From contig JAGMWU010000103.1 in the NCBI GenBank assembly GCA_018697195.1, forward strand, positions 1 to 64,000: 64,000 nt of DNA, written 5' to 3'. Of this stretch, positions 39,926-64,000 are shown piece by piece. The stretch is from Certhia americana. Lineage: Eukaryota; Chordata; Aves; Passeriformes; Certhiidae. The notes under the pieces are model-generated. The model searched no databases, was not told where the DNA came from, and saw only the letters and a list, made by a program, of their open reading frames with translations. The translations under genes were made by a program, and so were the position numbers. Position 1 is the first letter of the stretch. Each line of letters opens with the position of its first letter.

Positions 39926-42274
39926 GAAGAGATGGAGCCTTTTATTTTTTTTTTTTTTTTAATCTGACCTTAATATGCTGCCATTCCAGCTGCTGGGGAG
40001 AGTTATTAATTATTGTTTAAATTCTTTGTGTTTGTGTCCAGCTGGCCTCAAATTGTTAATTGTATTTTAGATGTAATCAGCAAAAAGGGCAAGTGAAATA
40101 TCAGTATGAAATCAGTGAGGGAATAAGGGAGCATTGCAGTCTGAAAATGTAATCAGTGGAGCATGGATGTGTCTGATTCTTCTGAGCTTGGTCCAACTTC
40201 TGATTTCTGTGTATCAGGTCCTATAAACTGGATCTGAACTGACAGAAAACAACATGTGATGTCATTTAGGCTGCCTTTACTATGAGTTTATCAGGCATGT
40301 ATAGGAGAACAGTCCTTGGGTAGTTGTATTAGCACCAGAAATGCTGTTCTGTTTCAGAATAAATGTCTTTATTTGGTATCTTTTCTTAGGGGGGGTGGAG
40401 GGGGGGACAGTGGAGAACTAACAAGAGTAAAATACTATGGGAATAAATCCACACAAATACACAGAGCTGAAATCTGATTACTGGAGCCAGGATGTGAAAA
40501 AAATCCTTATTTTTTCTCATCTGCTGAGGTGCATCCATGGAGCAGTTTCCTTCAAAGCGATTTTGTCGCTGTCCTTCCTTTTCCTGGATCAAACCCATGA
40601 CCCAGAGCATGGCTTAAAGGAAGAATTGGGATGGAGTCAGAAAAAAGGAGGCGTGAGGCTCTTCTGGATCGCTTGATTTGGGATTTTGGAGCTCAGAGAA
40701 AAGCTGATGTCTCTGGATGGGTGCAGGGCTGCTGAGCTAGAAATTGGAGTTTAATACTTAAATTAGAATTTTTGCTGGTGAAAACAACTTTGTTACTGAA
40801 TGAGGCAGCTTTTGATAGCTCAATTCCTTGACACATAAAAGGGTGCGTAAAGGTGCATAAAGGTAAGAGGGATTGTGGTATTTTACCAGCTGAGAATTTG
40901 AAGTCTCTGGATGAAACAAGGTCTGTGATTATGGGATAATCTATGGGTCAGTCGAGGGCCTGACTTTAAGTTTGACAGAGATTGATTTTATTCCTCTTGC
41001 TTTCACAGAGTTCCTCCCACTTCACACTAGTGTCAGGAGAATATTCCTGCAGCCACAGCCTGACAACTCCAGACTTCTAAGTAGGGACCTGTGCAACTAC
41101 CAGGGCTGAATTTAATTACAACCTCTCAATAAAATGGCTTGTGACAGAATGTGCAACTCAATAAATTCACCAGATTTCATCACATGCAGTCGCTATAGGG
41201 ATTAAGTAGTATTAAACAGGCAGATGTGTTTATAGTGATCAAGCTGCTATTTAAAGTTTTGAGAAGGGAGATCTGCCTGCTAACAGTTAAGCTTAAATGT
41301 TAAGGATTTTCACCTTATAAACTCCTCTTAAACAATAGGCACATTTAATGTTGGTAGGAGCAGGAAATAACATGTAAAACTGCAGTCTATAGTAGCAACT
41401 GGAACCCTGAATACATGGTTCTTATTACATATACAATTTTGGTAACATCTGACCTTAATTCATGTTTATATTTTCCATTTCAAACAGTTTTTCTCCTCCT
41501 TGGTAGTGGCATTCATGAGCTGAAGCCCCAGAAAAATTTCACGCATGCTTTGGATGATGCTTAATTAAACCAGTTGAAGAAAAATCCTTTCCAGGGGAAA
41601 GCTGGAAGCAAGGGCTATTAATGGCAGCTCCAGGAAGGGGTTATTTGCAAGCCAAGGCCTGCTCAACTGAGGCAGGATGCAAAAAAGAAAAAAAAATGCA
41701 CGTGCCACAATGCCAGGAAGCTATAAAACCCATTAATCCCCACCCATGAGTACATCCATCCCAAAAACAGTTTTGTCCTCAAGGAAAGGCAAAGAGCTGG
41801 ATCCTGCTCTCCCCCTGAAGCAATAATTTCTCTGGCACATAGCAAGGGGTCAAAAACATAAAGGCATTGCTCTTCATCTGCATATTTTTTTTTTTTTTTT
41901 TTTTTAATTTGGGTGAGATTCCAAGTGCCAGAAAGAGATCATATGGGATTTTTCTGGCTCTGGTCTCAGAGCATCCTGCAGGCTGTTCAGTTATTCCCCA
42001 GCCTTCTGTGCTGGATCCCTCATAACCATCTCCCTTCTTGCTCAGGGTGCAGAGCTTCAGGAAAGCTCTTCAGGAGCAGAAAGCCCCTGAATTTGGAAAA
42101 GGGAGCCGAGATGTGATGCAACATTTCCTAGAAATGAAAGATGAGATTGGTACCATTTTCAATGGGCTGCAGAAGTGGTTTTAAAGTCTGGGAGCAGCTG
42201 GATGAAAACTAGGACATGTTTCAGGCCAGCTTTAACTGTGGTTCAGCTTTAGGATGCCCTTTCTGGAATCAGTT

Positions 42275-42352
42275 GTTGGACTTGATTTGGGGTTGGACTT
42301 GATCTATGTGGGTCCCTTCCAGCTCAGGGTATTCCATGATTCTGTGAATTGT
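42275..42352 (+). mobile_element. Short CR1 3' terminus, sense
   Basis: GTTGGACTTGATCTATGTGG, GTCCCTTCCAGCTCAGGGTA and TTCCATGATTCTGTGAATTG form the last bases of a sense CR1 element, in intron 3. Confidence 0.8.
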
Positions 42353-43788
42353 GTACAAAAGCAGTAGGAATGATCTGAACTTCAAAATTGCTTGTGTGTG
42401 TATGGGATTGTGCTGGGATCTGATTTTAGTACAGTTTTTTTGTTAATATATGATAAGAATGTGTCAATAATTGGTGATGCTAGTGCTCTATAAAGTGCTG
42501 CTAGCACTTCTACTCTGTGTAGATTTTTCCATTCTTGTGTTAAAACAACAGTGCTTTATTTTCCCCATAGAGCATTTAATCTTTTCCCATAAATTTTTGC
42601 CTTCCCCTTTCATATCATATCCAAATATCTCCCCACCAGCATCCAACCAGTTTGGCCCATGAGATACAGAATATTCCAGCATGGCTGGGTGCCAGCTCTG
42701 GTGCAGAAGAGCTACATGGATCACCCAGTGTTGTTGTCTCACTTCAACTCATTGTCTGCCTTTAATCCTGAGCCAATTAATCTGCTGGAGGAGGAGTGAA
42801 GGATCCTGAGCTGAGCGAGGCAGGCAGGAAAACATCCCTGCTTGGTGGTGGGTGGGAGCTGGAACACTGGGAAGCAGGAGCAGATGAACCTTGTAAGCCT
42901 ATGTATAATGACAGGGGAGCCAAACCAGGCATGGATAAAATAATTAGGAGTCTGGGTGATCAGGGCTGGAGCATGTGGGTCCACAGATGCTCAATCCCAC
43001 CACCCTCAGAGGGAGGTGAAAACTCGGATTGTCTGGGAGAAAGGCAGCTATCCAAGTGTTTTGGAATCCTGTTAGTGTTTAACAAGGAAAAAATTAGTTT
43101 ATTTGTAATGTACAAAATAGTTTTCCTCACATTTTTTTTAAAAGAAGTTCTTTTGCTGGTATAACAGCTTTGTCTGTAACAACCCTCGGCTGCTGCATTT
43201 TGGGTTCTGCAGCTCAAAGGTTAAAAACATAATCTACAGAATGTTTTCTGCTCATAGTGAGGAACCAGTGTATCCCTGAGCTTGGGCCTTATGCCTTACA
43301 GAGAGTGTGTTAAATAAAGAGAAACATTAGGATTAGTCCTGAATTTCACTCAGATTCAGGGAGCCACTACAAGGCCCACAAAGTTATTTAATTCCTCCTT
43401 TGAAGATTCCAGAGCTGATGAAGTGATTCTTAAATTATCGTTTCCTTTTCTTTTTTTTCCCCTCTCCATTTTGTTTCTGTTTTTGGAACATGCTTTGAGT
43501 TTAAAATGAGTTGCCAACTTCCTTCTCAGACCTCAAAAACCGCAAGCTGAATTCATTTGCACAGCAGAAAATAATCAACAACAGGAAGAAAACATCTGGG
43601 CTGCAAAGCACACTAGATCAAGGCTGTAGTGGTGGAGGGATTAAAGGGGTGATGACAGCCTGTGTCACAACAGTTTGCCCTGAGTGTGTCCTGCAGGCAT
43701 TGGGCCACCCCGGGGATTGAACATTCCTGGTTCCAGAGGTGATGGAAGGAAGGACAGGGCAGTGAGATGGGATTCCCAGGGAGAATCT

Positions 43789-43828
43789 GCTTTTCCCATG
43801 GGAAAGCACTGCTTTTCCCATGGGAAGC
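43789..43828. repeat. Tandem pair of palindromes (TTTCCCATGGGAAA)
   Basis: GCTTTTCCCATGGGAAAGC at 43789-43807 is followed after three bases by GCTTTTCCCATGGGAAGC at 43811-43828. Each copy is itself palindromic around CCATGG. It is in intron 3. Confidence 0.9.
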
Positions 43829-46610
43829 CTCCTGGAAATTCTCCATTGAGGGATTTGCTGTGAGCTGGGGTAGGTCAGCCCTTGTGTTCATGGTCCTGGG
43901 ACGTATCATCCCCAGGGGTCATCCTGGGAGCCTGAGGCTGTGGGAACACGGTGGGATGGAGCCTCCATCAGCTGCTTCTGCTGCTCTGGAGCACAGGGAC
44001 CTGAAAGAAAAAGCTTTTTGTTTTACTCTGAGCTCTTGAGCTGTGCCTGAGGGCTGGAAGAAGCTTCTGTGAGCTGCATGTGCCAATTCCTGGCCATCTC
44101 AACAAGCAGAAGCAGTTTCAGATCTCAGTCTTTTCAAGAGCAGATGAAGAGTCAACCTTAACTACTCTCCTTTCCTGGATCTAGGGTCTTTTTTACTAAT
44201 TTATTCCCCCCCAAACCCCACTCTTGCATGGAGGGAGGTAGGCCATGATCTTGCAGGGTGTTTGGCCCCTCCCATTGCACAGAGGATGGAAGAATCAAGG
44301 AGGCTGACATTTGTGTCTGAATTGCTTCCAGACCAGGATTACATCCACCTTCTCCATGCCTTTTGTGCAGCATCCACTGCTCCTGCTGCCTCTGCTGTGG
44401 CAGCATAGGTTCCATTCTGCCCCAGGGTCAGGTACTGCACCCCAGCTCTTGGGCCCCTCTGCAGGAATGTCCCTGTCATCATGTCTGTCTCTTGCCATGC
44501 TCTGCTGGGTCCTTTCCCCAAGTCTCTTCAGATCAGTTCAGTCCCAGGATGCAAAGGCTGTTGCTTACCGTGCACTCTCAGGTTGCCTTCCTGCTCAGTT
44601 CTTCCATATGAATATTGGGAAGTGGTTGATGCTAATGTTTGCCGGCCAGAGCTATGGTGGAGAAAAAGTGTGCTGTGTTTTGAAGGGCCTAAAGGGTGAT
44701 TTGGCTGTCAGGGAGCTCAGGGGAGCTGCCACAGGATATATCCCAGCTCCTGGAGCTGACTTCCCTGCGCACTTGCATCACCACCTCCATCCCTGACTCT
44801 TACTGTCAGAGCTGATAGAGCTCCCTTACCCTGGTCCCACTGCCCCCACAAACTCCATTAGTCATCCTTGGGCTGTGCATGAAGTGAGGTGGTGATAAAG
44901 CTCTGAACCCTGACACCACAGTTGTTCCTGAGGGGCTCTACAGCCATTCCCAGGGGCTCGGTGCTGGGCTCTGAGGACTCTGTGTTAACCCCTTGGTGCC
45001 TTCAAGAACTAATTCCCAATGCCTGTAAGCCATCCATCATCTTGGGGCTGACAGACCTCTGAGGGCACCTTTAGTCTCAAGTGGAGATGGATTTATTCCT
45101 GTGATACGTTAGAGATTAAATGGGCTTTTTTTTTTTTGCTTTTTAATTAGACGTTTATGTAAACCTGGTCTTTCTCCATATTCCATTGGAAAAGCAAAGG
45201 GAATGTTATTTTTCTCCTTGTTGTTCATTCCACTTAAGCTAAAGATTAACTTTGGCAGAGCGACAGGGGCTCTGTGCTGGCCAAGAAACAATTCAGGCTG
45301 GAAGTTAGCGGAAGGTTTCTGACCACTAGGGAGGAGCAGATCACGGAACAGAAATGGGATGATTTTTTTTACAGGCAGGTCAGTTTATTATCTGGCTATA
45401 TTTGGGCTGCTTTTCTCAATGGTGGTGAAGATCACATCCTTGTTGTGGTGCCAGACAGGAGACAAATTTCCAAGTTTTCACTCATAACGTGGATTTCTGT
45501 GATGGGTAGGGAAGGAACAGACACAGACCACTAGCCACTGAAGCACTGAGCTGATCAAAGCTGCAGCTGCTGAGGCAGTAAGAATATGCATATTGTGTCT
45601 TTTCCTTGCTGTGATACTTCCAGGGGAAAAGCCTTTTGGGAAAGCACAAATATTCTAAGCTGCTTCCCTTTGCAAAGGGGAGAGGGTGGGCAGAGTTTTG
45701 TAGCAGGTTGTTTTGGGTGAGCTCGTGGCTTTCTGGAGTGTTTGCACAGCTCAGGCAGCTGAGCTGCTGGCTTGGGTGGCTGTGGTTCGTGGCTGCTCAG
45801 GAGAGCTGGGCTGCCTTTCCCATTGTGAATCTGGTTCTTTAGGCAGTGCAAAACAAGTAAATCTTGGCTGCTGTATCTGTGTGGGGGTAAAGCAAAGCTT
45901 TGTTCTGCCCTGAGGGTGAGTGGAACCCGCTGGACTCTCTCATCCAGCTGTGACTTAGAGCAGCCCTGATCCTCACTATAAAGTTAACAATAAACTGCTG
46001 GGATTTCTCTGCTGCTAATTGAAGCAATTTTTATTTTTCTGTGTGTTTTAATATAGATCCAAGCCAGGCCCTCTCCTTCCTCCTCCCAGAAGTGCCTGCC
46101 CAGTTTGTGACCCCCAAAATCCCACAGGCTTTTCCTACTCTCTCAGTTCAGTACTGAGATGCTGACTTGCTTCTTTTATTTCACTGTGCCTTTTGAATAT
46201 CTCAGAGACTCCATGTGCTCAAATAAAAACCAGGAACACTGAACCTTCAGATCCAGGTCCCTTGTGTCACCCTTTGAGGCTGTCCTGCAGATACCTGTGA
46301 ATCCAGTTGCTGCTGGATTTGGTGTAAGGATCAAACTGCTCAGGTGCCAGAGGCGGCAGGACCTTCTCAGTGTCAGAGAGATCCCTCCAACCACAAATTC
46401 TTGGTCCTGCTTCCTCCAGTGCTCTGAAAGGTGCTCCCAGTTGGGATGTGTAGCACAAAAAGTAGTAGTAAACAACTACATTTTTGTTGTAGTAACAACT
46501 CATTTTCCTTCAGCTGCTGCTCCATAATTGACTTCCCTGGCTGCATTCTCTAGAAGCCACTGAGAAATTTCAAACTTAGAAGTATTTTAAGGGGAAAGAG
46601 GATGCCTTGA

Positions 46611-57237
<10,627 letters not shown>

Positions 57238-57397
57238 TGAGTAGAGCTCTCTGTGTTCAAACAACGTGTGTGATTAATCATGAGAAAATGGGTGATAAAA
57301 TGAGGAATGTTGCTGCCAGCAAGCAAAAAGCTGTTTCACCTTCAGGAGCATATCCATGAAAATAAAATACCTTAAATACCTTTTGTTTCTCTCCCAG

Positions 57398-57539
57398 TGG
57401 AGACCTCCAAGTGACTGGCAGTGCCCACTGTACCTTCAACACAGCTCAGAAAGCTGTTGGGAAGGACAACTTCACCCTGATCCCTGAAGGAACCAATGGC
57501 ACTGAGGAGAGGATGTCCATCATCTGGGATAAGGCTGTG
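57398..57539 (+). CDS. DPYSL2: DPYSL2 exon 10
   Basis: The acceptor is TTCTCTCCCAG and the donor GTAGGT. The 142 bases complete Cys323 and encode [20 protein letters not shown], then [20 protein letters not shown] and IIWDKAV, ending in phase 0 at residue 370. Ala332 (GSAHCTF) occupies the place of the metal-binding Asp of dihydropyrimidinase (GSDNCTF, recalled). With Arg75 and Lys254 this makes three lost ligands. Confidence 0.97.
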
Positions 57540-57716
57540 GTAGGTCACACCTGTCATGAGTTTATGTTTCAGCTGGATATTCAGAGGGGAAGAAGCTGCA
57601 GGAATGTGTTATTTTCTTTTCATGGTCCTTCCGCTTGGTGTTTTTACCCCCCAAAAAAAGTGTAGATCCTTCGGGAATCTGCTGTACTGCCAGCTCTTTG
57701 CTGGCTCATGCAGTGA

Positions 57717-58163
<447 letters not shown>

Positions 58164-59485
58164 TAAGTCCTCTAGATTTAGAGGACTGTGTGTTGTTTAT
58201 GACATCCAGGCTTGCCAGTGGTAGGAATGGGAACTGTCCCTTTTCACTGAAGCGTTATCATATCATGGACACTTCCTGGGAATCTGGTCCAGATCCAGGG
58301 TCCGAGTGGATTTACCCCACCTACAGATCTGTCACATGTGCATGGGGACAGGATTTTCCTGGTGGTTATCCCCACATTAGTTGGCAAAGGGCAGCACCCA
58401 AACCAACCAGACCTTCCCCATTAGCTCTAATGCAGTTTTGTGGTGGCACTCTTAGGGACACTTTTGCTGAGTCCCATGCTTTATACCTGGCCCCTGCAGT
58501 GACAAAGCTGTCCCACCCTGTCGGAATCTGCAGAATGGTTCCAGTGCAGGGGCCTGGTTGGAGTCTCCCCATGACATTCGAGCCCTGTCTCAGAGAAAGC
58601 AGCCACTGTTTGCATTTGTTGACGACTTGTTTTGCTGCTGGCCATGAACTTACGGAATCCTTCCGTGGAAAAAAGCTGCGTGTTCTTTTCTTCCCATGAA
58701 TGCTTTCATTCACTCTGGAGCTGAAGGAGCAAAATTTTCTTCCACACTTGGATCCCTGGGCACATTCACAAAGAAACTTCCTTTTTTTAAAAGGCTTGGT
58801 TCACTTCCCCCTGACTTAACTCTTTGTCAGAATTGGTCACAGATGGCCTGACTTCATCTTGCCTCTGCTTAGGCCTCTGACAGAGGAATTCCAGGAGTCT
58901 GGTCACCTCAATCACCTTAGAGGTGCTTCCAGACTCCTTCCAGTCTGGGGAGGAATGACTTGAGAAGAGGGAACCCAGGAACTTACTGCTTTTAGGTGCC
59001 AGATTTCATGATCTGAACCCAGGCTTGTGCTTATAAATAGCTCAGAGAACTAGAAGTAGTTTGGGTGGAGTGTTTGAAAGTCATTGCTGTTTAGTGGCTG
59101 TTATCTTTGGGAAATGAACTGGGCTCCTTCCATTTCCTTACACAGAACTCATAGACCTTATCTTTTGTGGATATGCCCCAGTGCAGTCAGGATTGGCTCT
59201 GTGATTTTGCCATGGATCTGGCAAGGCAAAGGAGATTCTCCATTCAGAAGAATTTTTGTCTGCTTAGAACTGCATATCCCCCAAAACCCTGACAACTGTG
59301 TAAGAGGCCTCAGCACTAGCTGTGGCCAAAGGCTGCATCCTTAAGCTGTGCCAAGAGCATGGAGGATGAAGGGCTATCATTCCCAAGAGTTTGAAAAGCT
59401 GAGCAGTCACAGCTTGTTTGCTGACAAACACAACTCTGACTTCCTCCCCGGTCATCACTTCGCCTGTTGTACTTGGCGTCACAGC

Positions 59486-59710
59486 TGAAGCTACATCAGG
59501 AGGAATTTCTCCATGGAAGGGGTGATGAGACATTGGAAGGGGCTGCCCAGGGAGGTTTGGAGTCCCCATCCCTGGAGGTGTCCAAGGAAGGCAGCCTGGA
59601 CATGGCACTTAGTGCTCCGGGCCAGTGACAGGGTGGGAATCAGGCACAACTTCAACTCAGTGACCTTGGAGCCCTTTTCCAACTTTAATGATTCTGAAAT
59701 TCTGTATTTT
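59486..59710 (+). mobile_element. CR1 LINE 3' fragment, sense
   Basis: AGGAGGAATTTCTCCATGGA, GGGGTGATGAGACATTGGAA and GGGGCTGCCCAGGGAGGTTT continue to CCTTTTCCAACTTTAATGAT and TCTGAAATTCTG. This resembles the same diverged CR1 type as the copy at 18986-19425, in the opposite orientation. It is in intron 11. Confidence 0.88.
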
Positions 59711-60545
59711 TTTGGGTCTCACACTGCATGATGCCTTATGTTAGAGAAGAAACTGATACAAGTGATGCCCTTGGAGTCCAGGCATCCTGGTTTGGCCAAG
59801 CAGAAACCAAAAGGCCATTTGACAGTCAGGCACAGGGACACCCTCTGATTATGTGGCCTTGGATGATTGTTATTTTTTGAAATGTTCAAGCAACTTACAG
59901 ATATTTTCCAAGAATTCACACTGCTCTTACTGCTCTCTGGCAAGGAAACATCAGGAGCTGGAGAGGGTGGTGGTGTTGTTCTTGGAAGCAGCCTAATCCA
60001 TAAGCTCCTGACCCAGCCTCCTCCTTTTCCACCACAGTTTTTTTCAGGCTGGACCCAGTACAGACTCTGTTTAGCCACTGGTCTGGCTAATTACAAAGCT
60101 GCACTCAGGCCTTTCCATACTTACAACACACTTCAAGGGCAAACTCCATCATTAACTCAGTAAAAAAGACCTGCATTTGACTCAGAGATAGTCACTAGTG
60201 TAACAGTCCCCAAATAAAACAGTTGCAGTGCATCTCATTCCAAGATGTTTTGCATTTACAGTGATTTCTTTCTAACTTGCCTTTTTCCCATGGTGTGATA
60301 TTTCCAATCCTGTTAATTGATGATGAGAAATCCCATTAGAATAAAAAAAGAATGTCCTGGTCCCTGACCAGCAAAACACTGGTTTGAAATACAGATTTTT
60401 CAGAATTATTATTTTTAGTAGGAAACTCACATAAAGCTTTCTGTGGCTCCTAAATCTGCCCCCAGCCCAGAGATGGGTGCCTAAATATATTTAAACAGTG
60501 AGGCCCTGAGATATTCTCATTTGAAACTGATTTTTCCTCTTGCTC

Positions 60546-60698
60546 AGAGAAGCTGGGGCTGCTCCATCCGTGGAAATGTCCAAGGCCAGGTTGGACAGGG
60601 CTTGGAGCATCCAGGTCTAGTGGAAGGTGTCCCAACCCATGGCAGGGGGTGGAATGGGATGGTCCCTCACAGCCCAAACAATTTCTGTGACTCTTTCT
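60546..60698 (+). mobile_element. CR1 LINE 3' fragment, sense
   Basis: GGAAATGTCCAAGGCCAGGT, TGGACAGGGCTTGGAGCATC and GTGGAAGGTGTCCCAACCCA are followed by the terminal AACAATTTCTGTGACTCTTT. It is in intron 11. Confidence 0.9.
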
Positions 60699-60870
60699 GA
60701 AGCTTATTTCAATGGAAATTTTGCATTAATAAACCCCTAAACTTAGATTAATAATTACTAGCAGAGCAGCCTTTATTAAATCACAGCAAATACAGCTCAG
60801 GTAAACGCTGTTGAGTTTGCTTCTATCTGTCCTTACAATTTTGGCAATTAGCATGGGCAGTGATGGCTAA

Positions 60871-61155
<285 letters not shown>

Positions 61156-62564
61156 TGACAACCCCGAGTTAAAGTGGCTGGAAAACAGATGCTGTCCCCT
61201 GGTTCAGGCCACACTGCTGTTCCTTGTATGGGAGCCATATTTGTCTCACTCCTCTTTCATTTTTGCTGTTCACTCAAGTCGTTACAGGAATATGCTTTGG
61301 GTTGAGCTTGGATTTTTTTGGGACTTTTATTTTTCTCTACCTGAGGACAGCCAAACAGAAAATGTGTCCAGGAACCCTCCAGTTTGGCCATGAGTAAAAC
61401 TATCCAGAACCCACCAGGTTTCTCCTGTCACAGAAGTCCCAGGAGAAGTTATCATTAGCATTTATAAATCAAAGCTCTGAGCAGCAATTTAGAATTGTAC
61501 TTTATTGTTACAGATATGTTATGCTGCTTTCCCTTCTGCCAGATACAATCAGATGCTCTTGTCTGGTGACTGGTGAGTCACAGGCACAGCCTACAGACTG
61601 ATTAAAAGGGACAATGTTCTATTTTTAAGAGGCTAAAATAGTTGGAAAGTGTTTCTGTAAAATGCACCCATTCTAAACTGAACCTGTCTTTTGATATGCC
61701 CAAATTTGCCTGACATTGAACTCAGTTGCTGAGAATTGAAAAAGTTTATTTATAGATGAAATAATCTCTGAGGAGAAGTTATTTTGCTGTTTGAAATTGC
61801 CCTCTCCTGGACAACTCTTGAGCTGTGTTGGTTCTGCTGGCCACAAGTGATCCTCCCACTCCTTGCAAATCATCTTTCTTGGACTATTTTTTTGAAGGAG
61901 TGGCAAGTTATCAAAATTACTACCTGGCATAATTGAGCCCCATGGAGAACAGATCCCTGGTTTCTGCTGTGTCCTCCCACAGAAATACATGTCTGACCTA
62001 TAAATCCAATTGGGTAGCATCTCAACTGGAATAAATGGCATTCATCCCATCCTGCAGCTCCAGGGCTGGCGATTGAAGCCAGCCTGGCTCCTCTGGGCTG
62101 CCCTGCCAGTCTCAGCACTGCTTGGCTTTTTGGGGATGAGTAATAAGGTGCATTTCAGACCTGTCAGGAACCTTTAATCTGGTGGCAGGTAGGTTGGGAT
62201 CATTAAAGGACAGCACCTTTGGGGCAGGGGACAGACCGGCTGGAGCCACAGCACATTCCATGTCACATGCTAATTTGTAGGCATCTTGTCCTGCACAAAA
62301 ATCTGGAGCCAAAATAGGAGTGTACCCTGTTCCCAACTCACAGAACCCCACAGCAAGTATGATCCAGCAGTGGGGTTTTTGGGATGGCAGAGCAGCCAAG
62401 TCCATATTGCCAAGGAGCCTTGGGGCACACACAGACTCAGAGCCCCTCAGCTCTCCATGGTAGAAGGTGTTGAGCTGCACAAACACTGAGTTTAACTGCT
62501 AGGAAAATAGTGCAAACTTACCTTATTTGTTGCAAAACTGGTTGGGTTGGACAGAGACACGGAC

Positions 62565-64000
<1,436 letters not shown>

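Noticed and set aside
58166..58187. 9-bp hairpin AGTCCTCTA/TAGAGGACT
   Set aside because: Too short for a microRNA precursor and expected by chance at this window size.

Overview
This is vertebrate nuclear DNA, most likely from a bird. The single recognisable gene is split into short exons with canonical GT-AG introns, and the only abundant interspersed repeats are fragments of CR1 LINEs in both orientations, which is typical of avian genomes. CR1 also occurs in other sauropsids and no species can be named. No bacterial, phage or CRISPR-like content is present.

The window holds most of one gene on the + strand: DPYSL2, encoding collapsin response mediator protein 2 (CRMP2), a cytosolic, catalytically inactive dihydropyrimidinase homologue that binds tubulin and acts in axon growth and semaphorin 3A signalling. 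Fourteen coding exons were placed to the base: two alternative first exons (1A, the long CRMP2A N-terminus, 15913-16263; 1B, the short CRMP2B N-terminus, 26251-26289) and shared exons 2 to 13 (29476-63249). Reading frame and splice phase agree across every junction. The shared part plus exon 1B encodes 542 complete codons and the first base of codon 543. The last coding exon, about 30 residues including the ROCK-site region, is not in the window and should lie downstream.

Layout: 1 to about 14000 is 5' intergenic DNA with CR1 pieces, a perfect short hairpin and AT-rich stretches but no supportable gene. 14340-15912 is the 5' flank of promoter A, with a pyrimidine-rich degenerate tandem array, a (CT)n tract and a (GT)n tract close to the start codon. 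16264-25100 is the first part of intron 1A. 25150-26760 is a CpG-rich, TATA-less promoter B with CCAAT, GC-box, CRE-half-site and octamer motifs, followed by a G-rich 21-bp tandem array that contains the only sequence gap (10 N). The shared gene body follows, with a 15.7-kb intron 3 and a compact cluster of exons from 46.7 kb to 63.2 kb.

I found no evidence of an undescribed biological system. The points most worth a second look are the tandem repeats at both promoters and beside the acceptor of exon 13, an LTR-like stretch in intron 3, and several candidate regulatory elements.
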